Source of the DNA: Flavobacteriales bacterium
Lineage (GTDB): Bacteria > Bacteroidota > Bacteroidia > Flavobacteriales > Flavobacteriaceae
DNA: 64,000 bases
Assembly (NCBI GenBank): GCA_017303755.1
Contig: JAFLBS010000001.1
Coordinates: 1,116,001 to 1,180,000 of the forward strand
Reading direction: 5' to 3'
Shown here in pieces: positions 26,216-35,555 of the stretch. Under the pieces are notes generated by a model. It was not told where the DNA came from and did not search any database. It saw only the letters and a list, made by a program, of their open reading frames with translations. The translations under genes were made by a program, and so were the position numbers. The stretch's first letter is position 1, and each line of letters begins with the position of its first letter.

Positions 26216-26962
26216 ATCGCTAAACAATTCCAGTAAAACAAGATATGAAGTAGGACGTTTATTATAACACAATGAATGCCTAAAATAAAGGCCCAAAAAG
26301 TATTTAAACCTAATTTTAATTATTAAAGTGAGGCAATCCCCTCTTTTTTTTCGCATCTAAATTTGATAACAAAATTGCAGTTAATATTTTTTAAGTTTAA
26401 AAGATTTCAATGCAATTGTTTTTTAATGTGTATTGCATACATAATAAAACAATATTTAAATCGTTTATTCAGATTTTTGATATTAAAAAAGTGACCTGAT
26501 ATTAAAAAAGTGACCTGACATGTTAAAAAGTGATATTAATTTCATTTTTTTTCGGAATTAGGGTGTTTTTCCTGTATGCAGTTAGCGAAAAAAAATAATA
26601 TTTGTGTCAATGTTTCAACGAAGCAAAAAAGTCGTCTTTATAAGTTGTAATTAGTTTATGGTCATTATTTGCTCTTAAATATACAGCATTTTTTTATTAT
26701 TGTCTATAGGAAACTGGTAATTTTCAAAAATGAACACAAGAATAGATTTTGCCTGCGCTAAACTCGGGCTTTGTTTATTTGTTTTCATAGCTTATTGGTG
26801 CTAATTTGAGACTTTAGATGAATTAACAAACTTTTTTTTAACAAAATGTACACTTTTTGCTCACTTTTTTTAGAAAACTATTTAATTTCTTTGCCCCTTA
26901 AAAAGAGAAGCAAGAAAACGATCACTTTTCAGATGTTTATGTAATTTTTAAAACCAATTTAT
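26216..26962. other. Intergenic region between defence operon and Rhs module
   Basis: About 750 nt with no intact gene. It holds a tandem repeat at 26479-26516 and, on the minus strand at about 26607-26693, a 28-codon open stretch (NAVYLRANNDHKLITTYKDD, then FFASLKH, stop) that reads like the last part of a lost protein. AT-rich elsewhere. Promoters for the XRE operon and for the T9SS/Rhs genes must lie here; I could not place them with confidence. Confidence 0.5.
26479..26516. repeat. Tandem 19-bp repeat with a degenerate third copy
   Basis: GATATTAAAAAAGTGACCT occurs twice without a gap (26479-26497, 26498-26516). A third, weaker copy (GACATGTTAAAAAGTGATAT) follows directly. Confidence 0.75.
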
Positions 26963-27409
26963 ATGATTAAACACTTAACCACTTTGTTATTGGTTATTGG
27001 TTTAAATGCATTTTCGCAGACCAATAAAATCCAATTCAACTACGACACAGCGGGAAACCAGATAACTAGGCAACTTTGTTTATCCTGTTTGTCGAGAACT
27101 AATCAAAACATCAAGAACTTTGAACAAGTAACCACAGATGATTTTCAGAAATTTTCTCCTGAGGATAATTTTTCTTATTATCCCAATCCTGTAAAAGAGG
27201 AGTTATATCTCAAATGGGAGATAAAAGACGTTTTAATAAGTTCTATCGAATTATATAATTTAAACGGTTCTCTATTAAAAAGTTTAACCGAGTTAAATGG
27301 AGTTTCTACACAATCGATCAATTTTTCAGGTTACCCAGTAGGGACTTATGTGTTACATATTTTGGACAGCAGCGGGAATACAAAGACAATCAAAGTAATT
27401 AAACAGTAA
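26963..27409 (+). CDS. Small T9SS-tailed companion of the Rhs protein
   Basis: Signal peptide MIKHLTTLLLVIGLNAFSQ, then NKIQFNYDTAGNQITRQLC, which is one YD-repeat-like motif, then a type A T9SS sorting domain over the last ~80 residues (FSYYPNPVKEELYLKWEI ... GYPVGTYVLHILDSSG). It is 148 residues long and ends 11 nt before the Rhs gene. Small proteins of this plan directly upstream of Rhs genes are something I associate with Bacteroidota; the single YD motif might dock on the Rhs shell while the tail brings export by T9SS. That role is inference. Confidence 0.75.
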   Translation: MIKHLTTLLLVIGLNAFSQTNKIQFNYDTAGNQITRQLCLSCLSRTNQNIKNFEQVTTDDFQKFSPEDNFSYYPNPVKEELYLKWEIKDVLISSIELYNLNGSLLKSLTELNGVSTQSINFSGYPVGTYVLHILDSSGNTKTIKVIKQ

Positions 27410-27420
27410 AAGCCTTAATT

Positions 27421-30400
27421 ATGAAACTTAAACTACTACTTTTTTTACTGCTGTTTAGCAGTTATATTAATGGTCAAAATTTCCACGATACGCAGGGTAA
27501 GTTGGAGATTTCAAACAATGGTCAGTCTGTTTATACTTTGCCTGTTGCAATGCCCCCAAGTATAAAAGATGTAGGACCAATTATTAACCTTATTTATTCG
27601 TCTGGACAAAACGGTGGAATTGCTGGGCAAGGATGGAATATAAGTACCATTTCAACCATCAACAGAATTTCAACTCGACCTGATATTGACGGTTTTAGAG
27701 ACGGAGTTGACTTTGATAACAATGATAAATTAGCTTTAGATGGTCAGCGTTTGTTACTCAAATCTGGTGCTTATTGGGCAGATGGCTCAACTTATGAGAC
27801 AGAAGTTCAAAGCAATCAAAAAATTGAGCTTATTGGAAGTGGGACAACAATGTATTTTATTGTTACATCTCCTGATGGTTCAAGGACTTGGTATGGAAAC
27901 TATGGCGGTATGAACGCCACAGATGCGACGGCATACTATGTAGTTCGTTATGAAGATATGCATCGTAATTTTATTACTTATCATTATGCCAAACCACTAA
28001 ATAAAAGTATTTGTGTTACTGAAATTCGTTTTAGTGCCAACACAGTAACAAACCCAACACCACTTAACAAAATTGTGTTTACTTATAAAACTGCAATTAG
28101 AAAAGAGTATGCCTATATAAAAGGGAGTAAAATTGAAAAAGCAGAGCTTTTAGATAAAATCGAAGTTTTCACTAATAGCTTACTTTTTAAAAGTTATGTT
28201 TTAACACATTCAGATGATACTGAGGGCTATCAAAGAGTAACAAAAATTCAGGAATTTAACAGTGCATCTGAGCCAGCAAATCCTGTTGAATTTGAGTATA
28301 GAGAAACTCCAAGTAGCGTAAGCGAAGTACAATCATCTTACAATGATGCACTTGATTTGTCAACTAGTCCAGATTTGTCAGGGGATTTTGATGGAGATGG
28401 AAAATTAGATTTCGTATCAGGAGCTAAACTCTATACAAAACTTTTTCAAGAGGGCGGAAATGTATACACATTGCCTTTTATAGGAACTGCCAGACAAAAA
28501 TTTACTGCAACCACACTAACAAATAATAAACTCAATCAAAAACAGTCTCTTGTTTATGCTAAGGAGAATCTCGAAAGTGTTGATTTTAGGGTGTACAATC
28601 AAGAAGGCAATAGTTTTGTTCAGAGCTACAATAAAATAATCCCATTGGATAATATGGGGTATTGTTATGACAATTGTACTGTTTTTGACTATGATGAAGA
28701 AGGGCATATTTTAACTGGCCCAGGGCATCCAGTTTCTCTGTGTAGCAGTGATACATTTATCAAAAACTCCAATAAGTATATTGAAGGTGACTTTAATGGT
28801 GACGGAATTTCAGAGGTATTAGTTTTGAGTTATTATCAATCAAAGGTGTATCAACCAATTCAAAATTCTGTTCAAAGGAGTGAAGAACCAGGTCCTTCAA
28901 ATTGTGAACTTGTTCAAAATACAACTATACATATATCGGGAGCAAGAATTGTAGATTTAAATCCTTCAAGCCCAATAGAAGATAATTCTTATGGGAATTT
29001 TGCGCTTTTAGGGGCTCAATTACAGTTGTTACAAAGTGGTGAAAGATATGTAATGGATTTTAATGCAGATGGAAAATCAGACATATTAGTTATTGAAGAA
29101 AACAAAAACTACCGAGTAATTAACTTCAAACAGATGGCAAATGCTCCTTGGGTAGAATTAGAGGTTATTGGTCAAGGGGTAATGGAAGATTATATAAAAG
29201 ACAAGCAACTTCTATTTGGTGATTATAATGGTGATGGTAAGTTAGACGTAATGATGCCTAATGGAACAGCACAAGGTTGTTCGGGTTGTGTTCAGTGGCA
29301 TATTTATTATAGTAATCCACAAATAGCTGGAGGTGTTTTCTTTACAAAAGAAACTCACAATGCAGCCGAGTACTGGGCATATACTGGTAATGAATACGAG
29401 TCACAATGGCATACAAGCAATTATTATGCAATGGATGTTAACAAAGATGGTAAGTCAGATTTGGTAAGAGTTTGGACTAAACTTTATCAGCCTGATCCTT
29501 TTTGGGACCCCCAAAACATCAATTCTCAATGGTTTGTTGAGGTGTATTTGAATAATGTTGGACTAAACGGTGGATTTTCTTACTATTATCAATCCCCGAC
29601 AAATCATGCAAATGATGATAATTCAAGACCATTTAGTTTGGCAAGCAATTTTAAATACAAAGGACTGGATTGTGAACTTCTTGTTTTGCGTTACCACGGG
29701 AACAACTCTTTTGAAAAGACAGTCACATATATTGACTTCAAAAAAGACTTTAATCAAGAAAATCTCTTGGAGAAAGTTACTCAATCTGAGGGAGGGATTG
29801 TTGATAGAGTTTATTATGAAACTATGGTTTCAAGTGAATCAAATAACGGCTTTGGAAATCTTTTTGATTTTTACTCTTCTACAGAGTCATTATATTACCC
29901 ATTTGTAGAAATAAAGCAAATGCCAACAAATTATTTAGTCAAAAAAATTAGTAACACATCTGCTGGGGTTCAAAAAAGTCAGGATTTTATTTATCATGGT
30001 TTAGGGATTAATATGAATGGATTGGGGTTTGTAGGGTTTAAGAAAACAGCACGTTCAGGTTGGTATGTTAGTGAGAATGACAAAAAGACTTGGAATGTTT
30101 CTGAAAACGACCTTCATAAAAGAGCAGCTTTAATTTGTGGATATGTAAAAGAACCATCAAGTAATTTGTTTAGTTTTGAAAGTATTCCAAGTGGTTATAT
30201 CACATTGAATGAGAATAGTTACTCAGAATCAATAGACCCTGTTACGAAAAGATATACCATTTTGCTGGCTACTCAAAGAACAACAAATACCCTAACTGGA
30301 GTAGTTACCCAAAAAAATTACAATTCGTATTCTAATGATAATTTATTGCCTTTAAGCGAAACAACAAATAATTATATTGGAACTATTTTGCACGGTAGTG

Positions 30401-33400
30401 CTACAGTAATTAACGATTACTGGCCTAGTAGTACAACAGGAATCGGGGTTAATTATCATATTGGTCGTCCAAAAGAAGTAACAACTACAAAAACTGTCTA
30501 TGTAGATACAGTTACTGGTTCACCAGATGTTAAAGTAACTAATGAAAAGTATGAATACACTAATGGTAATTTAACTAGAATTGAGAAGAAAGCAAATAAC
30601 GATACAGTCACTTTAGTTGAAGTAATGAATTATTTTTCTACAGGTTTACTAAAAAATAAAACTATGAGTGCAACTGGCACAACAAGTGAGAATGCTGTTT
30701 CTCCAAGAACTGTTTCGTATACTTATGACTCAACTAATCGTTTTATCAAAACAGAGACTAATGCTGAAGGTAGAGTTACTACTTATGTTTCCTATCATCC
30801 TGTATATGGATTGCCTTTAGAAGTTAAGAATTCATTTAATCAATCAACCAAAAATATTTATGATAATTGGGGTAAGAGAACTAAAGTTACAGATTTTTTA
30901 AATAAAAACATTAATTACACTTACTCCAAAATTAATGGGAATTATACAACTCTTCAAGTAGGTGATGATGATGCTAACAGTATGGTTGAGAGTGATGCAC
31001 TTGCGCGTGAGGTTAAAAAGGGAGCAAAGGACATAAATGGAAATTGGGTTTATATTAGTACTGAGTTTGATTATTTGGGTAGAAAAATAAAGGAGAGTGA
31101 GCCTTATTTCGGCTCCGCTTCCCCAAATCAATGGACAACTTTTGAGTATGATGATTTTTCACGACCTACTAAAACAACTAAACATACGGGGAAAATTATT
31201 ACGACTACATATGATGGACTCATTGTTTCATCATTTGATAGTGTGATGTCAAAATCCAAAACATTGAATGCTAATGGAGTTGTGATAAGTGCTACAGACT
31301 TCCCAGGAGGTACAATAAATTATAAATATGATGCAAACGGGAATCTCGTAGCCTCAAATTATGATGGAGTTGAAACAACAGCCCAATATGATAATTGGGG
31401 GAGAAAAACACAGTTGGTAGAAAGTTCTGCGGGAACTTATACATACAAGTATAATGCTTTCGGGGAGATCTTACTGGAAACTACACCAAAAGGAACAACC
31501 AATTATACACTAAATGCAGTTGGTAAAGTGCTAACAAAAGTTGTTTCAGGTGATGGGACTTCAATAACAAGTACTTATACGTATGACCCAACAAATAAAT
31601 GGCTAACCAACATTGCTGTGATAAATCCTAATGATGGAAATAGTAATTATGCTTACACTTATGATACAGTTACAAAGCAACTCAATAAAACAATTGAAAC
31701 ACTCTATCCGGTTGGTTACATAACAGCTTACGCTACATTTACAAAACAAGTTACGTTCGATTTGTTTGGAAGAGTTTCTAACGAGACAAATACTGCGGTT
31801 TCACACGGAAAAACAAGCTCTAAAACAGTAACACATACTTATAAAAATGGATTGAATTGGCAAATAAAAGATGGAACTACAATTCTTTGGCAAGTTAACT
31901 CGACATCGGTAAGAGGTCAACTAACAGGAGCCTCCTTAGGAAACGGGATTGCTGTAAACAATGCCTACGACAATTATGGTTACCATCAACAAATCAAACA
32001 CGATTTGGGAGCAACCAATATAATGACCTTAAACACTACTTTTGAACCCGTTTTGGGAAATCTTGAGAGTCGTTACTCAAGTTTGTTTAATTTATCTGAG
32101 ACATTTGAGTATGATGAATTGGATAGGTTGAACAAGTGGAAGTCAGATGGAACAACAATTTTAAATTTACAATTTAATTCAGGTGTAGAAGGATTTGTTA
32201 CGTTAAATGGTTCGGGAAGTTTTGCAAATTACCAAGGTAAATTAAAAGTTAATGCCTACAATTACGATAGTGGAGTAAAACGAGAGATTACAAATAACTC
32301 ATCAGTTGGCACAGAATTTACAATTAGTTTTGATTACAATAGAGATCCTACAAATGGAATAGTTCATGCTAAACTTATTGAAAGTGACCCTGTGACAGGT
32401 GAGTATTATGAAGAGCTATTAGGAACCTTAACCAATGGAATGTTTCAAACGAATTATACAACACAATACTATCCGAAACTTGAAATTGCATATTATGTTG
32501 CTGAATTAGAAGATGGAGGAATTATAGTTGACCCAGGAGAAGGTGGAACAGTTATACCTACGTCAATATTTACCGTAGATAATTTTATTGTAAAAAAGAA
32601 TGATATTTATGAGCAAAATTATGATGTTAGAGGTAGAATAACTCAAAATGAGCTTGGTTTGTATCAGTACGAAAACAATGATAAACCTTACCAAAATACT
32701 TCTGTAAACACAACAGATTTAGCAACATCTTATTATCAAACGAGACCACTTCAAAATATTTCCTACAATGCTTTTAAAGCACCAATAAACATTGAGGAAC
32801 AAGGTGTAGATGTTTTAAGTTTTGGATATAACGCTTTTCATAAGCGTTCGATTATGTACTATGGAAACACGAATAGTAATAAACTAGATAGACCATATAG
32901 AAAGTACTATAGTCAGAATGGTAACTTTGAAGTAAAAGTAACTTTCAACGCTGGTAATACATCGACACCTGCAAGTGTAGACTTTATTATGTATATTGGA
33001 GGTGATGCTTATACGGCCCCAATAGTATTAAAAAGTAATGGTACAACGCAAAAATATTTCTATCTTCATAGAGATTACCAAGGTAGTATACTTGCGGTAA
33101 CCAGTTCAAATGGAGTAGTTGTTGAAAAGAGACTATTTGACCCTTGGGGAGCCATCAAAAAAGTGCAAGATGGAAGTGGAAATATTTTAACCAAATTAAC
33201 GTTCTTTGATAGGGGTTATACGGGTCATGAACATTTAGAAAGTGTTGGGTTAATAAATATGAATGGTCGTATTTACGACCCAAAATTACATCGATTTTTA
33301 CAACCTGATAATTTTGTTCAAGATACGTACAATACCCAAAATTACAATAGATATGGATACTGTTTAAACAACCCGTTTAAATATACTGACCCAAGTGGAG

Positions 33401-34356
33401 AGGTAATTGAAGCTGTCTTAATAGGAGCGGGTGTTGGTTTGTTTGCTTATTTTACAGCAAATTTCATTAATGACCAACCTATAACTTTAAAAGGTGCATT
33501 AACAGCTACTTTTGTTGGAGCTTTGAGTGGAGCTGTTACATTTGGTATTGGTGAGTGGACAAACACAATTAGCACATTTGCGATGAAGACTACAACTCAA
33601 GCATTAGCACATGGTTTGTTCCAAGGGACTCTCAGCGGAATTCAAGGAGGTGGTTTTTGGGCTGGCTTTGCAAGTGGTTCTTTATCAAGTATAGCTTCTA
33701 GTTTGTATGTTGGTGTTGGCCCAGATAATGCAGGCTGGCATGGATTAGGGGGGTGTTCTGGTAGTTCCAAGACAGGAATGATTATTTTTGGCTCAGTTAT
33801 GGGTGGTGCTGGTGCATCACTTACAGGAGGTAATTTTTGGAGAGGAGCTGTAACGGGTCTCATTGTTTCTGGATTAAATCATTCCTTACATGATTCTTTT
33901 GATTCTCAAGAACAAGAACCTACTAAAGAGAAGAAAGTATTAAGTCATGAAGATGCTCTTGAGTTCTTTAAGAAAGAGTTTGAATCATATGAGGAGATTA
34001 AAGACTTAATTGATAGTGTTATAGATTGGACTGGCGATTATGCTCCAATAGGTGTTGTAAAAGACCTTCTTTCTAAATCATTAACTTATTCTCCTTATGC
34101 TTTGTTCGGAACTCAACTTTCTGTAGAGTCGAAGACTATGGATAAGGCCTTCAAAAGCTTGTATAATATTAGAGAAAAGTACTTAAATTTGCATGCAAAG
34201 GATGCATCATCTCTAAAAGGAGTTACAATAGAAATAGAAACTTATGTATATCCTGCAGCATCATATTCTGGAGGAATGGGAAAAATATCGACCTATTATA
34301 AGATTTATGATAATTACACAAAAACATTATTAGGACAGTATGAAACTACAAGATAG
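27421..34356 (+). CDS. SpvB/Rhs polymorphic toxin, 2311 residues
   Basis: Signal peptide MKLKLLLFLLLFSSYINGQN; SpvB-like N-terminal domain (GKLEISNNGQSVYTLPVAMP, PIINLIYSSGQNGGIAGQGW); FG-GAP/VCBS-type repeats with calcium-loop motifs DFDGDGKLDF, DFNGDGISEV, DFNADGKSDI, DYNGDGKLDV and DVNKDGKSDL; a TcdB middle-like part; many YD repeats (YDNWGKRTKV, YDANGNLVAS, YDELDRLNKW); and the Rhs-associated core (YFYLHRDYQGSILAVT, GRIYDPKLHRFLQPDNFVQ, YGYCLNNPFKYTDPSGEV) near 1930-1990. After the core, a Gly-rich hydrophobic region and a C-terminal toxin of about 130 residues that I do not recognise. The YD shell is expected to enclose the toxin. It is cargo of the tRNA-Ser element and is followed by two small exported or membrane proteins as putative immunity factors. 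Confidence 0.9.
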   Translation: MKLKLLLFLLLFSSYINGQNFHDTQGKLEISNNGQSVYTLPVAMPPSIKDVGPIINLIYSSGQNGGIAGQGWNISTISTINRISTRPDIDGFRDGVDFDNNDKLALDGQRLLLKSGAYWADGSTYETEVQSNQKIELIGSGTTMYFIVTSPDGSRTWYGNYGGMNATDATAYYVVRYEDMHRNFITYHYAKPLNKSICVTEIRFSANTVTNPTPLNKIVFTYKTAIRKEYAYIKGSKIEKAELLDKIEVFTNSLLFKSYVLTHSDDTEGYQRVTKIQEFNSASEPANPVEFEYRETPSSVSEVQSSYNDALDLSTSPDLSGDFDGDGKLDFVSGAKLYTKLFQEGGNVYTLPFIGTARQKFTATTLTNNKLNQKQSLVYAKENLESVDFRVYNQEGNSFVQSYNKIIPLDNMGYCYDNCTVFDYDEEGHILTGPGHPVSLCSSDTFIKNSNKYIEGDFNGDGISEVLVLSYYQSKVYQPIQNSVQRSEEPGPSNCELVQNTTIHISGARIVDLNPSSPIEDNSYGNFALLGAQLQLLQSGERYVMDFNADGKSDILVIEENKNYRVINFKQMANAPWVELEVIGQGVMEDYIKDKQLLFGDYNGDGKLDVMMPNGTAQGCSGCVQWHIYYSNPQIAGGVFFTKETHNAAEYWAYTGNEYESQWHTSNYYAMDVNKDGKSDLVRVWTKLYQPDPFWDPQNINSQWFVEVYLNNVGLNGGFSYYYQSPTNHANDDNSRPFSLASNFKYKGLDCELLVLRYHGNNSFEKTVTYIDFKKDFNQENLLEKVTQSEGGIVDRVYYETMVSSESNNGFGNLFDFYSSTESLYYPFVEIKQMPTNYLVKKISNTSAGVQKSQDFIYHGLGINMNGLGFVGFKKTARSGWYVSENDKKTWNVSENDLHKRAALICGYVKEPSSNLFSFESIPSGYITLNENSYSESIDPVTKRYTILLATQRTTNTLTGVVTQKNYNSYSNDNLLPLSETTNNYIGTILHGSATVINDYWPSSTTGIGVNYHIGRPKEVTTTKTVYVDTVTGSPDVKVTNEKYEYTNGNLTRIEKKANNDTVTLVEVMNYFSTGLLKNKTMSATGTTSENAVSPRTVSYTYDSTNRFIKTETNAEGRVTTYVSYHPVYGLPLEVKNSFNQSTKNIYDNWGKRTKVTDFLNKNINYTYSKINGNYTTLQVGDDDANSMVESDALAREVKKGAKDINGNWVYISTEFDYLGRKIKESEPYFGSASPNQWTTFEYDDFSRPTKTTKHTGKIITTTYDGLIVSSFDSVMSKSKTLNANGVVISATDFPGGTINYKYDANGNLVASNYDGVETTAQYDNWGRKTQLVESSAGTYTYKYNAFGEILLETTPKGTTNYTLNAVGKVLTKVVSGDGTSITSTYTYDPTNKWLTNIAVINPNDGNSNYAYTYDTVTKQLNKTIETLYPVGYITAYATFTKQVTFDLFGRVSNETNTAVSHGKTSSKTVTHTYKNGLNWQIKDGTTILWQVNSTSVRGQLTGASLGNGIAVNNAYDNYGYHQQIKHDLGATNIMTLNTTFEPVLGNLESRYSSLFNLSETFEYDELDRLNKWKSDGTTILNLQFNSGVEGFVTLNGSGSFANYQGKLKVNAYNYDSGVKREITNNSSVGTEFTISFDYNRDPTNGIVHAKLIESDPVTGEYYEELLGTLTNGMFQTNYTTQYYPKLEIAYYVAELEDGGIIVDPGEGGTVIPTSIFTVDNFIVKKNDIYEQNYDVRGRITQNELGLYQYENNDKPYQNTSVNTTDLATSYYQTRPLQNISYNAFKAPINIEEQGVDVLSFGYNAFHKRSIMYYGNTNSNKLDRPYRKYYSQNGNFEVKVTFNAGNTSTPASVDFIMYIGGDAYTAPIVLKSNGTTQKYFYLHRDYQGSILAVTSSNGVVVEKRLFDPWGAIKKVQDGSGNILTKLTFFDRGYTGHEHLESVGLINMNGRIYDPKLHRFLQPDNFVQDTYNTQNYNRYGYCLNNPFKYTDPSGEVIEAVLIGAGVGLFAYFTANFINDQPITLKGALTATFVGALSGAVTFGIGEWTNTISTFAMKTTTQALAHGLFQGTLSGIQGGGFWAGFASGSLSSIASSLYVGVGPDNAGWHGLGGCSGSSKTGMIIFGSVMGGAGASLTGGNFWRGAVTGLIVSGLNHSLHDSFDSQEQEPTKEKKVLSHEDALEFFKKEFESYEEIKDLIDSVIDWTGDYAPIGVVKDLLSKSLTYSPYALFGTQLSVESKTMDKAFKSLYNIREKYLNLHAKDASSLKGVTIEIETYVYPAASYSGGMGKISTYYKIYDNYTKTLLGQYETTR

Positions 34357-34627
34357 AATAAATAGAATGAAACCATATTACATTGCCTCTTTTGTTATTT
34401 TAATAATTTTGAGGATTTGTAAAAGATTTTTCTTTCAAGATATAGATTTTTTTGGAGTCGACCTCAATATGATAACAACTCAATATTTCATTGGACTTGC
34501 ATTAATTTCAATTCCATTTGTTTATTTTAAAAATGAAAAGTGGTTATATTTAATTATTGTTGTGTCTTTAATAATTAATCTGATATTTTCTGTCTCTTAT
34601 TTAATTAAATTTTTCCAACTATATTAA
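34340..34627 (+). CDS. Small membrane protein, putative immunity factor
   Basis: Up to 95 residues with three hydrophobic segments (YYIASFVILIILRI, YFIGLALISIPFVYF, WLYLIIVVSLIINLIFSVSY). The gene overlaps the end of the Rhs gene by 17 nt, the classical place for the immunity partner of a polymorphic toxin, and reads in a different frame. An internal ATG nine codons in is an alternative start that would still overlap nothing. Immunity by position only; no family recognised. Confidence 0.65.
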   Translation: MKLQDRINRMKPYYIASFVILIILRICKRFFFQDIDFFGVDLNMITTQYFIGLALISIPFVYFKNEKWLYLIIVVSLIINLIFSVSYLIKFFQLY

Positions 34628-34647
34628 AAATTTAAACACTTATTATT

Positions 34648-35079
34648 ATGAAAAAAATACTGTTTTTTTTGGTTTTTATTTCAATAACATCTTGTAACAA
34701 AGATGATGATAACTCTGAGAGACAATTAACCCCTAACCATGAAAATTTTGTTGGGGATTGGGAGTATACTTCAATTATTAGATCTAATGGAGCTGAGGAA
34801 CAATATCCTCATAGATGTTCTACCAGTAAGGATTATTCGCATATAGTTTTGAATACTACAATAACGTCACATTATTATTATCAAGATTGTGCAACAACTC
34901 AGTGGAATTGCAATAATTATTTTTTTGAAGGAAATAGAATAAGAAATTGTTTTCCTGAGTTTGATGATGCTAGAGTAACTTCATTAACCGCTTCAACAAT
35001 GAGATTGGAATATGATGAGGATAGGAATTTTGGAGCTATTACGGGAAATGTTAGAGGTCTTATTTTGAAGAAAAGGTAG
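34648..35079 (+). CDS. Lipocalin-like lipoprotein, possible second immunity factor
   Basis: Lipoprotein signal MKKILFFLVFISITSC followed by NKDDDNSE. The mature 127 residues begin with an FVGDWEYTSIIRSNG segment typical of lipocalin-like domains of Bacteroidota (VGTWKL-type start) and contain four Cys. It follows the membrane protein gene by 20 nt and precedes a terminator. Lipoproteins also follow two of the orphan toxin tips near 52.8 and 56.0 kb, which supports an envelope-located protective role, but this remains positional. Confidence 0.65.
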   Translation: MKKILFFLVFISITSCNKDDDNSERQLTPNHENFVGDWEYTSIIRSNGAEEQYPHRCSTSKDYSHIVLNTTITSHYYYQDCATTQWNCNNYFFEGNRIRNCFPEFDDARVTSLTASTMRLEYDEDRNFGAITGNVRGLILKKR

Positions 35080-35135
35080 ATAGATGTAAATTCTTCTTTT
35101 TATGAAGTGAAGTTTACTTGTTTTTAATTCTTATG

Positions 35136-35161
35136 AAAAGCCTAGAGAAATTTAGGCTTTT
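35136..35161 (+). terminator. Hairpin terminator of the Rhs module
   Basis: AAAAGCCTA pairs with TAGGCTTTT around an 8-nt loop, followed by a T-rich run, 57 nt after the lipoprotein stop. Confidence 0.8.
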
Positions 35162-35298
35162 CTTTGTTTTAAAATGGGTGCAAAAAAATATTAAATATTT
35201 AATAATTCATTTAAAGTTAGCTTACTCTAACTGTACATAAATGATTGATTTAGCACTGAATTTGGTTGATGAAATAGCTTATTAAAAGTATACTTAAA

Positions 35299-35415
35299 AT
35301 GCGCTTAGGTTATATTATTAAAGATTTTGGATTAATAGGGTTAGTTGTGATTCGTTTAGCAGAAAGAAATAAATTCAAAAGAATATTTAATTTTTACAAT
35401 GAAACTACAAAATAG
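35299..35415 (+). CDS. Possible 38-residue ORF, perhaps a toxin-tail relic
   Basis: An ATG-led frame encodes MRLGYIIKDFGLIGLVVIRL AERNKFKRIFNFYNETTK. Its last residues and DNA (AATGAAACTACAAAATAG) resemble the end of the large Rhs gene (TATGAAACTACAAGATAG, ending YETTR). This may be a scrap of another tip left by recombination, or chance. No regulatory signals recognised. Confidence 0.25.
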   Translation: MRLGYIIKDFGLIGLVVIRLAERNKFKRIFNFYNETTK

Positions 35416-35487
35416 TATAAAAAAGAGAGTTCTTTCAATTTGACGAAGCTTGTGTTTCTGAAAACATTTGAAAGAATGTTAGATAAT

Positions 35488-35520
35488 AAAGAGGAAAAGC
35501 ACTTAGCGCTTTTTCTCTTT
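35488..35520. terminator. Bidirectional hairpin between the Rhs module and the integrase
   Basis: AAAGAGGAAAAGC pairs with GCTTTTTCTCTTT (one G-T pair) around a 7-nt loop. It lies 36 nt past the integrase stop and could end transcription from both sides. Confidence 0.75.
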
Positions 35521-35555
35521 TTAGTTTGCAAAAGTTTAGAATGTCTTAAAATAAT

